A stretch of 51,407 bases of DNA, taken from positions 1 through 51,407 of the forward strand of contig JAFZAB010000155.1 of the NCBI GenBank assembly GCA_017548425.1. The letters are read 5' to 3'. The translations under genes and the position numbers were made by a program. Below, piece by piece: positions 1-9,746 of this stretch (positions are counted from its first letter, which is position 1; every line of letters starts with the position of its first letter). The DNA comes from Victivallales bacterium (GTDB lineage: Bacteria > Verrucomicrobiota > Lentisphaeria > Oligosphaerales > Oligosphaeraceae). A model generated the notes under the pieces. The model ran no database searches. It worked only from the letters and a program-made list of their open reading frames with translations, and had not been told where the DNA came from.

Positions 1-2640
1 CGGCGACTGCGTGAAACCAAGCTCCGCCAACGTCTTGCCCGCCATGCACAGTGCGGCATGTTTGGCCAGCGGGACGCCTGTCGCCTTGCTCGCAAACGGC
101 ACCGTCCGCGACGCACGCGGATTGACTTCAATCACATACAGCGTGTCATGCTGCACGGCGAACTGGATGTTCATCAGACCGACGACATGCAACGCCTTCG
201 CCAGTTTGCGGGAAGCCGTATGAATTTCCGCCAGAACAGCTTCAGACAAATCACGTGGTGGAATGGAGCAGGCGGAATCGCCGGAATGGATACCCGCTTG
301 TTCGACGTGCTCCATGATGGCGCCGACAACCGTGTCATGGCCGTCCGAAAGACAATCGACATCTAATTCCTGCGCATCGCTGAGGAATTTGTCAATAAGA
401 ATCGGATGGCCTTCGGAAACGCGCGTCGCCTCCGCCATGTACGACCGCAACGCATCCTCTTGATTGACAATCGCCATGGCGCGGCCACCCAATACAAACG
501 ACGGACGGACGAGCACGGGATAACCGATTTTCGCCGCGATGCGGCATGCGTCTTCCGCATCTGCGGCCATGCCACTGGCGGGCTGACGGATGCCAACCTG
601 CTTCGCGATTTCCTTGAAAATGCCACGATCATCCGCCGCATCGATGTCGGTCGGCGGTGTGCCGATGATTTTGACGCCTGCATGCTCCAATTCACTCGCC
701 AGATTCAGCGGCGTCTGGCCGCCAAGTTGGACGATCACGCCGTCGCACTGTTCGCGTTCATAGATGTTCAGAACATCTTCAAACGTAAGCGGTTCGAAAT
801 AGAGGCGATCCGCTGTATCATAGTCTGTGGAAACGGTTTCCGGATTGGAATTGACCATGATCGTTTCATATCCAGCGTCTTTCAGGGCGAAAACGGCATG
901 GCAACAGCAACAGTCGAATTCGATGCCCTGTCCGATTCGGTTCGGGCCGCCGCCAAGAATCATGATCTTCTTTCTGCCCGCCACGTCGCGAACAGGTTCG
1001 TCATATTCTTCATAAGTCGAATAATAGTATGGCGTTGTAGCGGCAAATTCGCCCGCGCATGTATCCACCGTGCCATAGGCAGGATGGATGCCGTATTTCT
1101 TCCGCAAATCGCGGATGGCCAGTTCGTCCATACCAAGAGCGAGAGCCAACTGCCTGTCCGAATAGCCAAGCTCCTTCGCTTTCCGCAGGCTTTCCGGCGT
1201 GTTTTCGATGGTCGTTTCAAAAGCCGCAAGTTCCGCCAATTTGCGGAGATAGAACATGTCAAAACCAGTCAATTCCTGAATCTTTTCCAATGGCCAGCCA
1301 TGTTTGAGAGCGGCATGGAGCATATAGACACGATCCGCATTCGGGCGGGCCAATTCGGCGGCGATTTTTTCGTCGTCCAATTGGTCGAAATCGACTTGTT
1401 TTTTCTCCAAACCAAAGCCCCAATGGCCCGTTTCCAACGAACGGATGGCCTTCTGGAAGGCCTGGTTGAAATTACGGCCGATCGACATCGCTTCGCCGAC
1501 GGCTTTCATCTGCGTGCCAAGCGTCGAATTCGCATCGGGAAACTTTTCAAATGTGAACCGCGGCATCTTCACGACGACGTAGTCCAAAACAGGCTCAAAG
1601 CAGGCAGGCGTGTTTTCCGTGATGTCGTTGCGCAATTCGTCCAAAGAATAACCGACGGCCAACAGCGCCGCGATTTTGGCGATCGGGAAGCCCGTCGCTT
1701 TGGAAGCCAGTGCGGATGAACGAGATACACGCGGATTCATTTCGATGATGAGCCGTTCGCCGTTCTGCGGATTGACGGCCCACTGCACGTTGGAGCCGCC
1801 AGTCTGGATGCCGATGGCCCGCATGACGTTCAGCGAATCCTCACGCATGGCCTGGTATTCGCGATCCGTCAGCGTCATGGCGGGCGCCACCGTGATGGAA
1901 TCGCCCGTATGAACGCCCATGGGATCCATGTTTTCAATGGAGCAGACGATGACGGATGTGCCACGTTTGTCGCACATGACTTCCATCTCGTATTCCTTCC
2001 ATCCCAGAAGTGACTCTTCCACAAGCACTTCGTGATTAAGACTCGCCTCCAGGCCACGTTCGACAATCGTCTTGAATTCCGCTTCGTCATGAGCGATACC
2101 GCCGCCCGAACCGCCCAATGTGAAGCCCGGCCGTACAATCAGCGGCCATTTGCCGATGGCCCGTGCGATGACCATCGCTTCTTTCAGGCTATGGGCCGAA
2201 TCGGAATTCGCGCTGCGGATGCCGATACTGTCCATTGTCGCCTTGAACAGCCTGCGGTCTTCCGCACGCGCGATGGCATTCGCGTCCGCGCCGATCAATT
2301 CGACGTGATAGCGTTTCAACACGCCGCTCCGCCACGCTTCCATGGCGAGATTCAACGCCGTCTGGCCGCCCAATGTGGGCAGCAACGCATCTGGCCGTTC
2401 GCGGCGGATGATTTCATGGAGATATTCGGGCGTCATCGGCTCAAGATACGTACGATCAGCGAATTCCGTATCCGTCATGATCGTGGCCGGATTGCTGTTG
2501 AGCAGAACGATTTCATAACCTTCGCGTTTCAACGCCTTGCAGGCCTGCACGCCTGAATAATCGAACTCACAGCCCTGCCCGATGACAACCGGGCCGGCTC
2601 CGAGAAGCATGATTTTATGGATGTCTGTCCGTCTTGGCAT
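1..2640 (-). CDS. carB: Carbamoyl-phosphate synthase large subunit, 3' end cut by the window edge
   Basis: This subunit makes carbamoyl phosphate from bicarbonate, ATP and the ammonia that CarA releases from glutamine, for arginine and pyrimidine synthesis in the cytoplasm. The reading frame stays open for exactly 880 codons from ATG 2640-2638 to the first base of the window, about 82% of the usual ~1070 residues. The N-terminal ATP-grasp half begins with the typical [20 protein letters not shown] region. The second half restarts with [19 protein letters not shown] and has the [11 protein letters not shown] motif. The missing part would hold the end of the second ATP-grasp unit and the MGS-like regulatory domain. 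Its start lies one base after the pyrG stop (TGA-T-ATG). The Shine-Dalgarno AGGAG lies inside the pyrG end, so translation is probably coupled. No frameshift is seen. Confidence 0.96.
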   Translation of the reverse strand, partial: MPRRTDIHKIMLLGAGPVVIGQGCEFDYSGVQACKALKREGYEIVLLNSNPATIMTDTEFADRTYLEPMTPEYLHEIIRRERPDALLPTLGGQTALNLAMEAWRSGVLKRYHVELIGADANAIARAEDRRLFKATMDSIGIRSANSDSAHSLKEAMVIARAIGKWPLIVRPGFTLGGSGGGIAHDEAEFKTIVERGLEASLNHEVLVEESLLGWKEYEMEVMCDKRGTSVIVCSIENMDPMGVHTGDSITVAPAMTLTDREYQAMREDSLNVMRAIGIQTGGSNVQWAVNPQNGERLIIEMNPRVSRSSALASKATGFPIAKIAALLAVGYSLDELRNDITENTPACFEPVLDYVVVKMPRFTFEKFPDANSTLGTQMKAVGEAMSIGRNFNQAFQKAIRSLETGHWGFGLEKKQVDFDQLDDEKIAAELARPNADRVYMLHAALKHGWPLEKIQELTGFDMFYLRKLAELAAFETTIENTPESLRKAKELGYSDRQLALALGMDELAIRDLRKKYGIHPAYGTVDTCAGEFAATTPYYYSTYEEYDEPVRDVAGRKKIMILGGGPNRIGQGIEFDCCCCHAVFALKDAGYETIMVNSNPETVSTDYDTADRLYFEPLTFEDVLNIYEREQCDGVIVQLGGQTPLNLASELEHAGVKIIGTPPTDIDAADDRGIFKEIAKQVGIRQPASGMAADAEDACRIAAKIGYPVLVRPSFVLGGRAMAIVNQEDALRSYMAEATRVSEGHPILIDKFLSDAQELDVDCLSDGHDTVVGAIMEHVEQAGIHSGDSACSIPPRDLSEAVLAEIHTASRKLAKALHVVGLMNIQFAVQHDTLYVIEVNPRASRTVPFASKATGVPLAKHAALCMAGKTLAELGFTQSP

Positions 2641-2641
2641 A

Positions 2642-4240
2642 TCACTTCTCCTGATGCTTCAACGCCGCCTGCACAAGCCCGACGAATAGCGGATGCGGCG
2701 AGAATGGCCTCGATTTGAATTCCGGATGGAACTGGCAACCAACGTAGAACGGATGGTTGGGCAGTTCGACCATTTCTACCAGCCTGTCGTCTGGACTGGT
2801 TCCGCCAATCTGCAAGCCAGCGGATACCAGTTGCTTCCGATAGTCGTTGTTGAATTCAAAACGATGGCGATGGCGTTCCGAAATATCTTTTTCGCCGTAA
2901 AGTTCCGCCGCGCGGCTTCCGTCAACCAGATGACATGGATATGCGCCTAGCCGCATCGTGCCGCCTTTACTGGACACGCCGCGCTGATCGGGCATGAGAT
3001 CAATGACGGGATGCGATGTTTTTTCGTCGAATTCCGTCGAATTCGCGTCTTTATAACCTAAAACATGCCGCGCATATTCAATGACCATGCATTGCAGGCC
3101 GAGGCAGATGCCGAGGCATGGAATGCCTTTTTCACGAGCATATTGCAACGTGGCAACCTTCCCTTCGATGCCACGTGCTCCAAAACCGCCAGGCACGAGA
3201 ACGCCATCGTAACTGTCCAGCCGCGAACAGTCGTTTTCCAATTCCTCCGCCTCCACCATGTCGCATATCACTTTGGTGCGCAAGGCGATACCGGCATGCG
3301 CAAATGATTCAAAGATACTCTTGTAGGCGTCCCGCAATCCTGCATATTTGCCGACCAACGCGATGCGGCAGGTTTTTTCCGGATGAAGGACACGATCCAG
3401 CAGTTCATGCCAATCGTCCAAATGGCTATCTGTTAATGGAAGTCTCAGAAGTTCAAGGACTTTCACATCCATCCCCCTGTCCGCCAATTCCTGCGGAACT
3501 TCGTAGATGGAATGCTGAACGTCGCATTCTTCAATGACCATTTCGTCGGGAACGTTGCAGAAAAGTGACAACTTTCTGCGCTGTTCGTCCGCCATGGCCA
3601 TTTCCGTACGACAGACCAGCATGTCCGGAAAGATTCCGATGTTGTGCAGGATGCTGACCGACTGCTGGCTCGGTTTCGTTTTCATCTCGCCAACAGATTT
3701 GATATAAGGAACTAACGTCAAATGAATGACAATGGCGTTGCCAAGCCCTGCTTCATTCTTGAACTGGCGGACGGCCTCCAAAAACGGTAGCGATTCGATG
3801 TCGCCCGCCGTACCGCCGATTTCCGTCATGACGATGTCGATTCCAGGCTTGGCCGCGCTACGGATGGCATTTTTGATTTCATCCGTGATATGCGGAATCA
3901 TCTGAACGGTCGCGCCAAGATACGCGCCTTCCCGTTCACGGGCGATGACACTGCTGTAGATTTTGCCGCTCGTATAATTGCTGTGACGGTCACAACGGAC
4001 GCCCGCAAAGCGTTCATAATGACCAAGATCGAGATCTGTTTCCGTTCCGTCGTCCGTCACATAGACCTCTCCGTGCTGATAGGGGGACATCGTGCCTGGA
4101 TCGACATTCAGATACGGGTCGAATTTCTGCATGGCGATGTTGTAACCATGCGACTTAAGCAGATATGCGAGACTGGCGGATGTGATGCCTTTTCCAAGCC
4201 CTGAAACAACACCGCCTGTGATGAAGATGAATTTTGTCAT
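2642..4240 (-). CDS. pyrG: CTP synthase
   Basis: It aminates UTP to CTP using glutamine and ATP, the last step of de novo pyrimidine nucleotide synthesis. At 532 aa it has normal family length. The N-terminal synthetase domain starts [16 protein letters not shown] (P-loop) and carries the conserved [20 protein letters not shown] region. The C-terminal class I glutamine amidotransferase domain has the nucleophile Cys379 in LGICLGLQ and the His/Glu pair in [10 protein letters not shown]. It lies between carA and carB in one leftward transcript, 87 bp after carA and 1 bp before carB. The spacer before it holds two copies of a GC-rich repeat, and no clear ribosome binding site precedes the ATG. 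Confidence 0.97.
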   Translation of the reverse strand: MTKFIFITGGVVSGLGKGITSASLAYLLKSHGYNIAMQKFDPYLNVDPGTMSPYQHGEVYVTDDGTETDLDLGHYERFAGVRCDRHSNYTSGKIYSSVIAREREGAYLGATVQMIPHITDEIKNAIRSAAKPGIDIVMTEIGGTAGDIESLPFLEAVRQFKNEAGLGNAIVIHLTLVPYIKSVGEMKTKPSQQSVSILHNIGIFPDMLVCRTEMAMADEQRRKLSLFCNVPDEMVIEECDVQHSIYEVPQELADRGMDVKVLELLRLPLTDSHLDDWHELLDRVLHPEKTCRIALVGKYAGLRDAYKSIFESFAHAGIALRTKVICDMVEAEELENDCSRLDSYDGVLVPGGFGARGIEGKVATLQYAREKGIPCLGICLGLQCMVIEYARHVLGYKDANSTEFDEKTSHPVIDLMPDQRGVSSKGGTMRLGAYPCHLVDGSRAAELYGEKDISERHRHRFEFNNDYRKQLVSAGLQIGGTSPDDRLVEMVELPNHPFYVGCQFHPEFKSRPFSPHPLFVGLVQAALKHQEK

Positions 4241-4267
4241 GATCGTTTGATTGTTGTTTTATATTAT

Positions 4268-4324
4268 CGCCAACGGCGGGACGCCGATGGCACACCCTCG
4301 CCAACGGCGGGACGCCGATGGCAC
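4268..4324. repeat. GC-rich palindromic repeat, two copies (pyrG-carA spacer)
   Basis: Two identical 26-bp units lie at 4268-4293 and 4299-4324, 31 bp apart. On the minus strand the core reads CCATCGGCGTCCCGCCGTTG. Inside it CGGCG-TCC-CGCCG can fold into a 5-bp stem with a 3-nt loop. The same core recurs in the spacer at 48648-48776, so this is a dispersed family. It lies in the untranslated part of the carA-pyrG message. Confidence 0.9.
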
Positions 4325-4327
4325 CTC

Positions 4328-5404
4328 CTACTGCATGAGTTCCTTGAACTGCCCGAAAAGATAGCGTGCATCGAACGGGCCGGGAGCGGCTTCCGGATGG
4401 TATTGCACGGAGAACGCAGGCAGCGTCTTGTGGCGGACGCCTTCAATCGTGCCGTCGTTCAAATTGACATGCGTGATTTCCAGATTGCCGCCCAACGAAT
4501 CAGGCATGATCGCGAAGTTGTGGTTCTGCGATGTGATTTCAACCGTGTTGGTCAGCAGATTTTTGACGGGATGATTGCAGCCGTGATGACCGAAATGGAG
4601 CCGTCCCGTCCGCGCTCCGCAAGCCAACCCAAGTATCTGATGTCCAAGGCATATGCCCATGACGGGAACTTTGCCGAGCAGTTTTTTCACACAATCGACA
4701 ACGCCCACGACGCCGTCCGGATCGCCCGGGCCATTGGAGAGCAGAACGCCGTTGGGCCGCAGCTTGAAAATCTCCTCTGCCGTCGTGCGGCATGGCACGA
4801 CCGTCACGCGGAAACCTGTCGCCGCCAACTGCCGCAAAATGTTGTATTTCACGCCGCAGTCGATGACAACGACATGCAAATCACCTTTTTCGGACCAATT
4901 GTACGGTTTTGCGGCGGCGACTTCCGCCGCGCAGTCCAATCCGTCCAATCCGGACCATGCACGAGCCTTCGCGACGGCCTCTTCCACAGACAGATCCGTG
5001 CCATCGGCATGCAACCACGCCTTTTGCGTGCCTTTTTCGCGGATGTGCAACACAAGACGACGCGTATCGACACCGCTCAGAATAGGTCTTTTTGATTGCT
5101 TCAGCAAATCGTCCAGACTCTGACGGCTCCGCCACGACGACGGTGGATTCAGATTCTGCACGATGAGGCCGTTCAAAAAGACGCCGCGTGATTCCATGTC
5201 TTCATCGTTGCAGCCGTAATTACCGACTTCCGCGGTAGAAAGCGTCACGATTTGTCCGAAATACGACGGATCGGAGACAATTTCCTGATAACCGCTCATG
5301 CCTGTATTGAAAACCGCCTCGCCGGGCAGGTCACAGGCGGCTCCGCAGGAGACGCCGTTGAAGACCGTACCGTCGGCCAAGGCGAGATATGCTTGCGAAC
5401 TCAT
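4328..5404 (-). CDS. carA: Carbamoyl-phosphate synthase small subunit
   Basis: This is the glutaminase subunit that feeds ammonia to CarB. At 358 aa it has normal length. The N-terminal CPSase small-chain domain contains FNTGMSGYQEIVSDPSY. The class I amidotransferase domain follows, with LSNGPGDP, the nucleophile Cys252 in MGICLGHQ and the catalytic His/Glu in YHPEAAPGP. ATG 5404-5402 is preceded by AAAGGA, which overlaps the purF stop region. Only 11 bp separate the two genes, so they are probably cotranscribed. The partner carB lies downstream beyond pyrG, which is not the usual carAB adjacency. Confidence 0.97.
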   Translation of the reverse strand: MSSQAYLALADGTVFNGVSCGAACDLPGEAVFNTGMSGYQEIVSDPSYFGQIVTLSTAEVGNYGCNDEDMESRGVFLNGLIVQNLNPPSSWRSRQSLDDLLKQSKRPILSGVDTRRLVLHIREKGTQKAWLHADGTDLSVEEAVAKARAWSGLDGLDCAAEVAAAKPYNWSEKGDLHVVVIDCGVKYNILRQLAATGFRVTVVPCRTTAEEIFKLRPNGVLLSNGPGDPDGVVGVVDCVKKLLGKVPVMGICLGHQILGLACGARTGRLHFGHHGCNHPVKNLLTNTVEITSQNHNFAIMPDSLGGNLEITHVNLNDGTIEGVRHKTLPAFSVQYHPEAAPGPFDARYLFGQFKELMQ

Positions 5405-5415
5405 GTCAGATTCCT

Positions 5416-7155
5416 TTAATATGCACGAATGAACAGATTATGGGCGAAGTTGACCAACGCCTGGTTGACCACGCGATTGCCGCCGGGCGTCGGATAATTG
5501 CCAGTAAAATACCAGTCGCCAGTATGGTCTGGAATGCACCGCCGCAGGTCTTCGCAGGAGAGGAAGACGACCTTCAGCTCGGCGTTGAGATTGTCTGGAA
5601 GTAGCCGTTTTGTAATAGCTTCCGTCAGTTCATCATCGGTGAACTGCGCATACAGTCTCGCGGCGATGTTCTGCATGTCGCGATCCGGCCGCGCAAGTTC
5701 CTCCTCCGCCTGATGGACGGTTTCCTCAAAGAACGCATCCATTTTGCGCTCATGGATCAAATCCATGCACGCCTGGAAGGCGACCAGTTCGCTGAAGGAG
5801 GCCATGTCGATGCCGTAGCAGTCCGGATAGCGGATTTGCGGCGCTGACGAAACGATGACGATGCGTTTTGGCTCCAGACGATCCAAAATCGGCAGGATGG
5901 CGCGGCGCATCGTGTTGCCGCGGACGATGGAATCGTCGATGACGACCAGATTGTCCTCATGGGACTGAATCAGTCCGTAAGTCACGTCATAGACGTGTGG
6001 AAACAATTCTTCGCGGTGGTTCGCGTCGCTGATGAACGTACGGAATTTCGCGTCTTTGACGGCGATCATGCCGAAACGCAGCTTGTGGCCGCCGCGATAA
6101 TCATCCAACGCCTCCAGCATGCCGTGGAAACTGACTTGCGCCGTATTCGGTATATAGGAGAAAAACGTATGGTCGTAGTCGTGGTCGATGGCGTCTAAGA
6201 CTTTCGGCACGACGGCGCGGCCAAGGGCGCGCCGTTCACGCTGAATGTCCGCATCGTTTCCACGTGAAAAATAGATTCGTTCAAACACGCAATGGCGGAC
6301 GGGGGCATGCGGAAGGCATTGCTTCAACGTGATTTCGCCTTTTGCGGGAATGATGATCATATGTCCGGCCGGCAGTTCCTTGACATCATCGCTGCCAAGG
6401 TTGAAAGCCGTCTGGATGGTGACGCGTTCCGATGCGAGAACCGCCACTTCGTCGTCAACATAATAATATGCAGGGCGGATGCCGGCAGCATCACGGAAAG
6501 CGAACGCGTCGCCATTGCCGATGATGCCGCTGATGACGAAACCGCCATCCCATTGCGCGGCAGCGTTTTTCACCGCCTGAAGCAAATCGCCGTGGTATTC
6601 CCCCAGATAATGCGAAAGCATGGTCAGCAGGATTTCACAGTCCTGATGACCATGCGGATGATAGCCGAGGGAGGTCAGATGGTTGAACACGTCCGGCGTG
6701 TTTGTCAGATTGAAATTGCCCGCCACCAGCAATGTGCTGGCGCGGCGGGCGTTGTCGCAGACCATTGGATGACAGGCCGCCAGTGTGCGATTCCCGTAAG
6801 TGCCGTAGCGGAGATGCCCGAGATAGACCTCTCCGCAGAACGGCCGCGCAAGAGCTTTCGTGGATGTTTTCTGGTCGGAGGCTTCAAGCATGCCGGAAAT
6901 CCGTTCCAACAAGTCCGCCAGCGGCATGGAGGAGCAACTCTTCTCCAACTGGTAGAACGGTTTTCCGGGCGGCACGTCCAGACCGACGCAGGCGATGCCC
7001 GCGCCGTCCTGTCCGCGGTTGTGCTGCTTCTCCATCAACAGCGACAGCTTCGAAAAGCCGTACGCCGTCGTGCCGTATTTTTCGGCATAGTAATCCAATG
7101 GTTTGCGCAGGCGAAGCAGCGCGACACCGCATTCATGCTTGAGTGGATCCGACAA
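5416..7155 (-). CDS. purF: Amidophosphoribosyltransferase (long form), TTG start
   Basis: It catalyses the first committed step of purine synthesis: PRPP plus glutamine gives phosphoribosylamine. The N-terminal class II amidotransferase domain has Cys9 in KHECGVA, implying an eight-residue propeptide that must be cleaved to expose the nucleophile. NRGQDGAG and the GNFNLTN region follow. The phosphoribosyltransferase part has the PRPP loop LVVIDDSIVRGNT. At 579 aa it is longer than the usual 470-510 residues. From memory it resembles the long Bacteroidetes form (KHECGVA, EKYGT, LLMEKQHNRGQ). The start is TTG 7155-7153, chosen because AGGAGG lies 8 nt upstream and no nearby ATG would include the nucleophile. 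It follows glnN by 17 bp. Confidence 0.93.
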   Translation of the reverse strand: MSDPLKHECGVALLRLRKPLDYYAEKYGTTAYGFSKLSLLMEKQHNRGQDGAGIACVGLDVPPGKPFYQLEKSCSSMPLADLLERISGMLEASDQKTSTKALARPFCGEVYLGHLRYGTYGNRTLAACHPMVCDNARRASTLLVAGNFNLTNTPDVFNHLTSLGYHPHGHQDCEILLTMLSHYLGEYHGDLLQAVKNAAAQWDGGFVISGIIGNGDAFAFRDAAGIRPAYYYVDDEVAVLASERVTIQTAFNLGSDDVKELPAGHMIIIPAKGEITLKQCLPHAPVRHCVFERIYFSRGNDADIQRERRALGRAVVPKVLDAIDHDYDHTFFSYIPNTAQVSFHGMLEALDDYRGGHKLRFGMIAVKDAKFRTFISDANHREELFPHVYDVTYGLIQSHEDNLVVIDDSIVRGNTMRRAILPILDRLEPKRIVIVSSAPQIRYPDCYGIDMASFSELVAFQACMDLIHERKMDAFFEETVHQAEEELARPDRDMQNIAARLYAQFTDDELTEAITKRLLPDNLNAELKVVFLSCEDLRRCIPDHTGDWYFTGNYPTPGGNRVVNQALVNFAHNLFIRAY

Positions 7156-7163
7156 GGCGACTT

Positions 7164-7169
7164 CCTCCT
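7164..7169 (-). promoter_or_regulatory. Strong Shine-Dalgarno that fixes the purF TTG start
   Basis: On the minus strand AGGAGG lies 8 nt before TTG 7155-7153 and just after the glnN stop codon. It is the strongest ribosome binding site I see in the cluster and supports the non-ATG start. Confidence 0.85.
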
Positions 7170-7172
7170 GAA

Positions 7173-9266
7173 TCAGCAGATGAAAAGCATTTCGCGATAT
7201 TTGGGCAGCGGCCAGACACTGTCGTCGATAATCGCTTCGAGCGCATCAACTTTCTGCCGCAACGCCGTCATGGCGGGAATGATGCCCTTGCCGCTTGCGA
7301 GAGCCTTCTGCAAGGCGTCGATGGCGGCGCTCAAAGCATTCAAATCATCGCCCATTTCTTTCTTGACGGAATCGATGGCGGCGCAGCCTTTCGCGTCCTG
7401 CATGGCCATATACTCTTTGATGACGGCCGGGCGAATCATGCTCTTGGCGATTTCCAAGGCGATGCGGGCCTCGATTTCAAGACGGCGATCATAGTCTTCG
7501 CGGAAGACTTCGTAACGCGATTCGAGTTCGGCCTTCGTCAGCACGCCGTACTTCTCGAAGAGCTTCTGGTTATCCTTATCGAGCAACGGCTTGATGGCTT
7601 CAGGTGTCGTGGGCAGGTTCGGCAGGCCGCGTTTCGTCGCTTCTTTAACCCATTCCGCCTTGTAGCCGTCGCCGTTGAAGATGACGCGCTGATGGGCGGA
7701 AATCTCTTTCTTGAGCAGGGCCTGCAGATCGGCGTTGAAGGTCTTTTCGGAGAACTTCTCCATCTGGTCGCTGATGGCGTCCATGGCTTCCGCGACGATG
7801 GTGTTCAGAATCATATTGGCCTCTGCACAGGACTGCGAGGAGCCCGGGGCGCGGAATTCGAACTTGTTGCCAGTGAACGCGAAAGGCGATGTACGGTTAC
7901 GGTCGGTTGCGTCACGGTTCAGCGGCGGCAACGCGTCGATTCCAATCCGCAGCGACGACGCTTTGCTCTTGCTGGCGGCAGTACCGCTGACGATCTGGTT
8001 GATGACGCCTTCCAACTGTTCGCCGACGAACATGGAAATGATGGCGGGCGGCGCTTCGTTGGCACCCAGACGATGGTCGTTGCCGAGGCCGGACGTTGCG
8101 GTCCGTAAGATGTCACTGTGCGTATCCAGAGCATGGATGACGGCGGTCAGAACGGTCAGGAAGACAGCGTTTTCCGCAGGGTTGCTGCCCGGATCAAGCA
8201 AGTTGCGTTTGCCGTAGGCGATACCCCAGTTGTTATGCTTACCGGAACCGTTGATGCCGGCAAACGGTTTTTCATGGAGCAGGCAGACCAAACCGTAGCG
8301 ATCCGCCGTCTGACGCAAGACTTCCATGATCAGCATGTTATGGTCAACAGCCAAGTTCAAATCTTCAAAGATTGGGGCCAATTCAAACTGCGCAGGAGCC
8401 ACTTCGTTATGGCGGGTTTTCGCAGGAATACCGAGGCTCCAGAGAGCTTTCTCAACGTCCGTCATGAAGGCCAGAATGCGCGATGGAATGCTGCCAAAGT
8501 AATGGTCTTCAAGCTGCTGATGCTTCGCAGGCGGCGCACCATACAGCGTACGGCCTGTCTGCAGCAGATCCGGCCGCTGCAGGTAGAATTTCTTGTCAAT
8601 TAGGAAGTACTCCTGTTCGACACCCAACGTGACTTTTACAGGCTCTTCCGCCTGGCCAAAGCATTTCATGAGGCGGACGACCGCTTTCTTCAAGATCTGC
8701 GTGGAACGCAACAGCGGCGTCTTTTTGTCCAAGACTTCGCCCGTGTAGGAGCAGAAAATCGTCGGGATGCAGAGCGTGCCGCCGTTGTCATGGCGTTTGA
8801 TGAACGCGGGGCTCGTGGGATCCCACGCCGTGTAGCCGCGCGCTTCGAATGTGCTGCGCAGGCCGCCCGACGGGAAACTGGATGCGTCAGGCTCGCCGAC
8901 CGCCAGCGTCTTGCCGGAGAATTCGAAAATCGCCTTGCCGTTGGAGAAGTTCAGGAAAGAATCATGCTTCTCCGCCGTGCCGCCCGTCAACGGCTGGAAC
9001 CAATGCGTATAATGTGTCGCGCCACGTGCGACAGCCCATTCCTTCATCGCCGTCGCGACTTCATCCGCGATGTCGGGATCCAGCGGCTGCATGCCGTTGA
9101 TGGTCGCCATGAGTTTCTTGTACGTGTTCTTCGGCAGATGTTCCGCCATTTTCGCGATGTCGAACACATCTTCCGCAAAGTAATCCAGGACCTTCGCGCC
9201 CTGCGCTTCGGCAGGAGTTGTGCAACGGTCCGAAATCTTGCATACGGCGTCAAATCTCTTTTGCAT
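7173..9266 (-). CDS. glnN: Glutamine synthetase type III
   Basis: It makes glutamine from glutamate, ammonia and ATP. At 697 aa it matches the ~700-730-residue type III (GSIII) family, not the ~450-residue GSI. Family features seen: the N-terminal extension with THYTHWFQPLTGGTAEKHD, the metal-binding region VTLGVEQEYFL, the type III signature with HEKPFAGINGSGKHNNWG, and NKFEFRAPGSSQS. The C-terminal helical region after about residue 560 is typical of GSIII. ATG 9266-9264 is preceded by AAGGAA. It is the first gene of a leftward set (glnN, purF, carA, pyrG, carB) and has a perfect sigma-54 promoter element upstream, so nitrogen control is likely. The symbol glnN follows GSIII usage; glnA would also be used. 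Confidence 0.95.
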   Translation of the reverse strand: MQKRFDAVCKISDRCTTPAEAQGAKVLDYFAEDVFDIAKMAEHLPKNTYKKLMATINGMQPLDPDIADEVATAMKEWAVARGATHYTHWFQPLTGGTAEKHDSFLNFSNGKAIFEFSGKTLAVGEPDASSFPSGGLRSTFEARGYTAWDPTSPAFIKRHDNGGTLCIPTIFCSYTGEVLDKKTPLLRSTQILKKAVVRLMKCFGQAEEPVKVTLGVEQEYFLIDKKFYLQRPDLLQTGRTLYGAPPAKHQQLEDHYFGSIPSRILAFMTDVEKALWSLGIPAKTRHNEVAPAQFELAPIFEDLNLAVDHNMLIMEVLRQTADRYGLVCLLHEKPFAGINGSGKHNNWGIAYGKRNLLDPGSNPAENAVFLTVLTAVIHALDTHSDILRTATSGLGNDHRLGANEAPPAIISMFVGEQLEGVINQIVSGTAASKSKASSLRIGIDALPPLNRDATDRNRTSPFAFTGNKFEFRAPGSSQSCAEANMILNTIVAEAMDAISDQMEKFSEKTFNADLQALLKKEISAHQRVIFNGDGYKAEWVKEATKRGLPNLPTTPEAIKPLLDKDNQKLFEKYGVLTKAELESRYEVFREDYDRRLEIEARIALEIAKSMIRPAVIKEYMAMQDAKGCAAIDSVKKEMGDDLNALSAAIDALQKALASGKGIIPAMTALRQKVDALEAIIDDSVWPLPKYREMLFIC

Positions 9267-9338
9267 GGCTCTGTTCCTTTTTTTCTATGGTTTGATTTTG
9301 ACCTTTTCAATCTCTTTTTAAATTGACATTGGTAATTT

Positions 9339-9354
9339 AGCAACTACCGTGCCA
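9339..9354 (-). promoter_or_regulatory. Sigma-54 (-24/-12) promoter of glnN
   Basis: Read on the minus strand, TGGCACGGTAGTTGCT matches the RpoN consensus TGGCACG-N4-TTGCW at every fixed position. The predicted transcription start is near 9328, about 62 nt before the glnN ATG. It faces away from a second sigma-54 element upstream of gltB. Confidence 0.88.
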
Positions 9355-9420
9355 AGTTTTCCAAGAAACCGCTAAAAGGCAGATTTTTTCCTGTAAAATC
9401 GTCTAAATCGTGTCAAATCA

Positions 9421-9597
9421 TGCACTTTTTTGTAAAAAACAGGCCAATTTGCCAAACAACAGCTTGTAACACCAGGCAAAATTTGTCATGGGCCTTACAT
9501 TTTTTGCACGTCATTTTAGACCATATTACATTTTTTGTAACATCATATCCAATCCATGCCTGACATTTTTTGTCACCCTGCCTGACATTTTTTGCCA
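9421..9597. promoter_or_regulatory. Array of five 15-bp operator-like elements (candidate sigma-54 enhancer)
   Basis: The copies are TGCACTTTTTTGTAA (9421-9435), TTACATTTTTTGCAC (9495-9509), TTACATTTTTTGTAA (9526-9540), TGACATTTTTTGTCA (9561-9575) and TGACATTTTTTGCCA (9583-9597). Each is 5 bp, T5, 5 bp. Two copies have perfectly inverted arms, TTACA/TGTAA and TGACA/TGTCA. The T5 centre is always on the plus strand. Centres lie about 113-275 bp upstream of the predicted gltB start and 100-262 bp upstream of the predicted glnN start, as expected for activator sites serving both promoters. The binding protein is unknown and is not encoded in this window. Confidence 0.8.
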
Positions 9598-9676
9598 GTC
9601 TCCCCCATTATTCCAAACGCTATTATTCCATAATTATAATACGCGAAACAGCACTGTGCCTCACAAATCATTCATT

Positions 9677-9692
9677 TGGCATGATTTCTGCT
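9677..9692 (+). promoter_or_regulatory. Sigma-54 (-24/-12) promoter of gltB
   Basis: TGGCATGATTTCTGCT agrees with the RpoN consensus apart from C6 to T and T12 to C. The essential GG and GC doublets have the exact 12-bp spacing. The predicted start is near 9703, 44 nt before the chosen gltB ATG. That argues against the more upstream in-frame ATG at 9705. Confidence 0.78.
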
Positions 9693-9746
9693 TAATTTTC
9701 TCAAGTGAATCTCATCAACGCAGAAACATCGAAAGGAATCCAAACT

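Noticed and set aside
406..1719. Long rightward frame (437 codons) opposite carB
   Set aside because: It is the antisense shadow of a clearly conserved gene; composition is Arg/Phe-rich and no domain is recognisable.
1..2640. Frameshift in carB, suspected because no complete frame is present
   Set aside because: The frame is continuous over 880 codons; it simply runs off the window edge.
9421..9597. NtcA, GlnR/TnrA or CRP/FNR sites
   Set aside because: Half-sites and spacing do not match those consensus sequences; the T5-centred 15-mer is different.
9705..9746. Upstream ATG 9705 as gltB start
   Set aside because: No ribosome binding site and it would begin at the predicted sigma-54 transcription start; ATG 9747 has AAAGGA.
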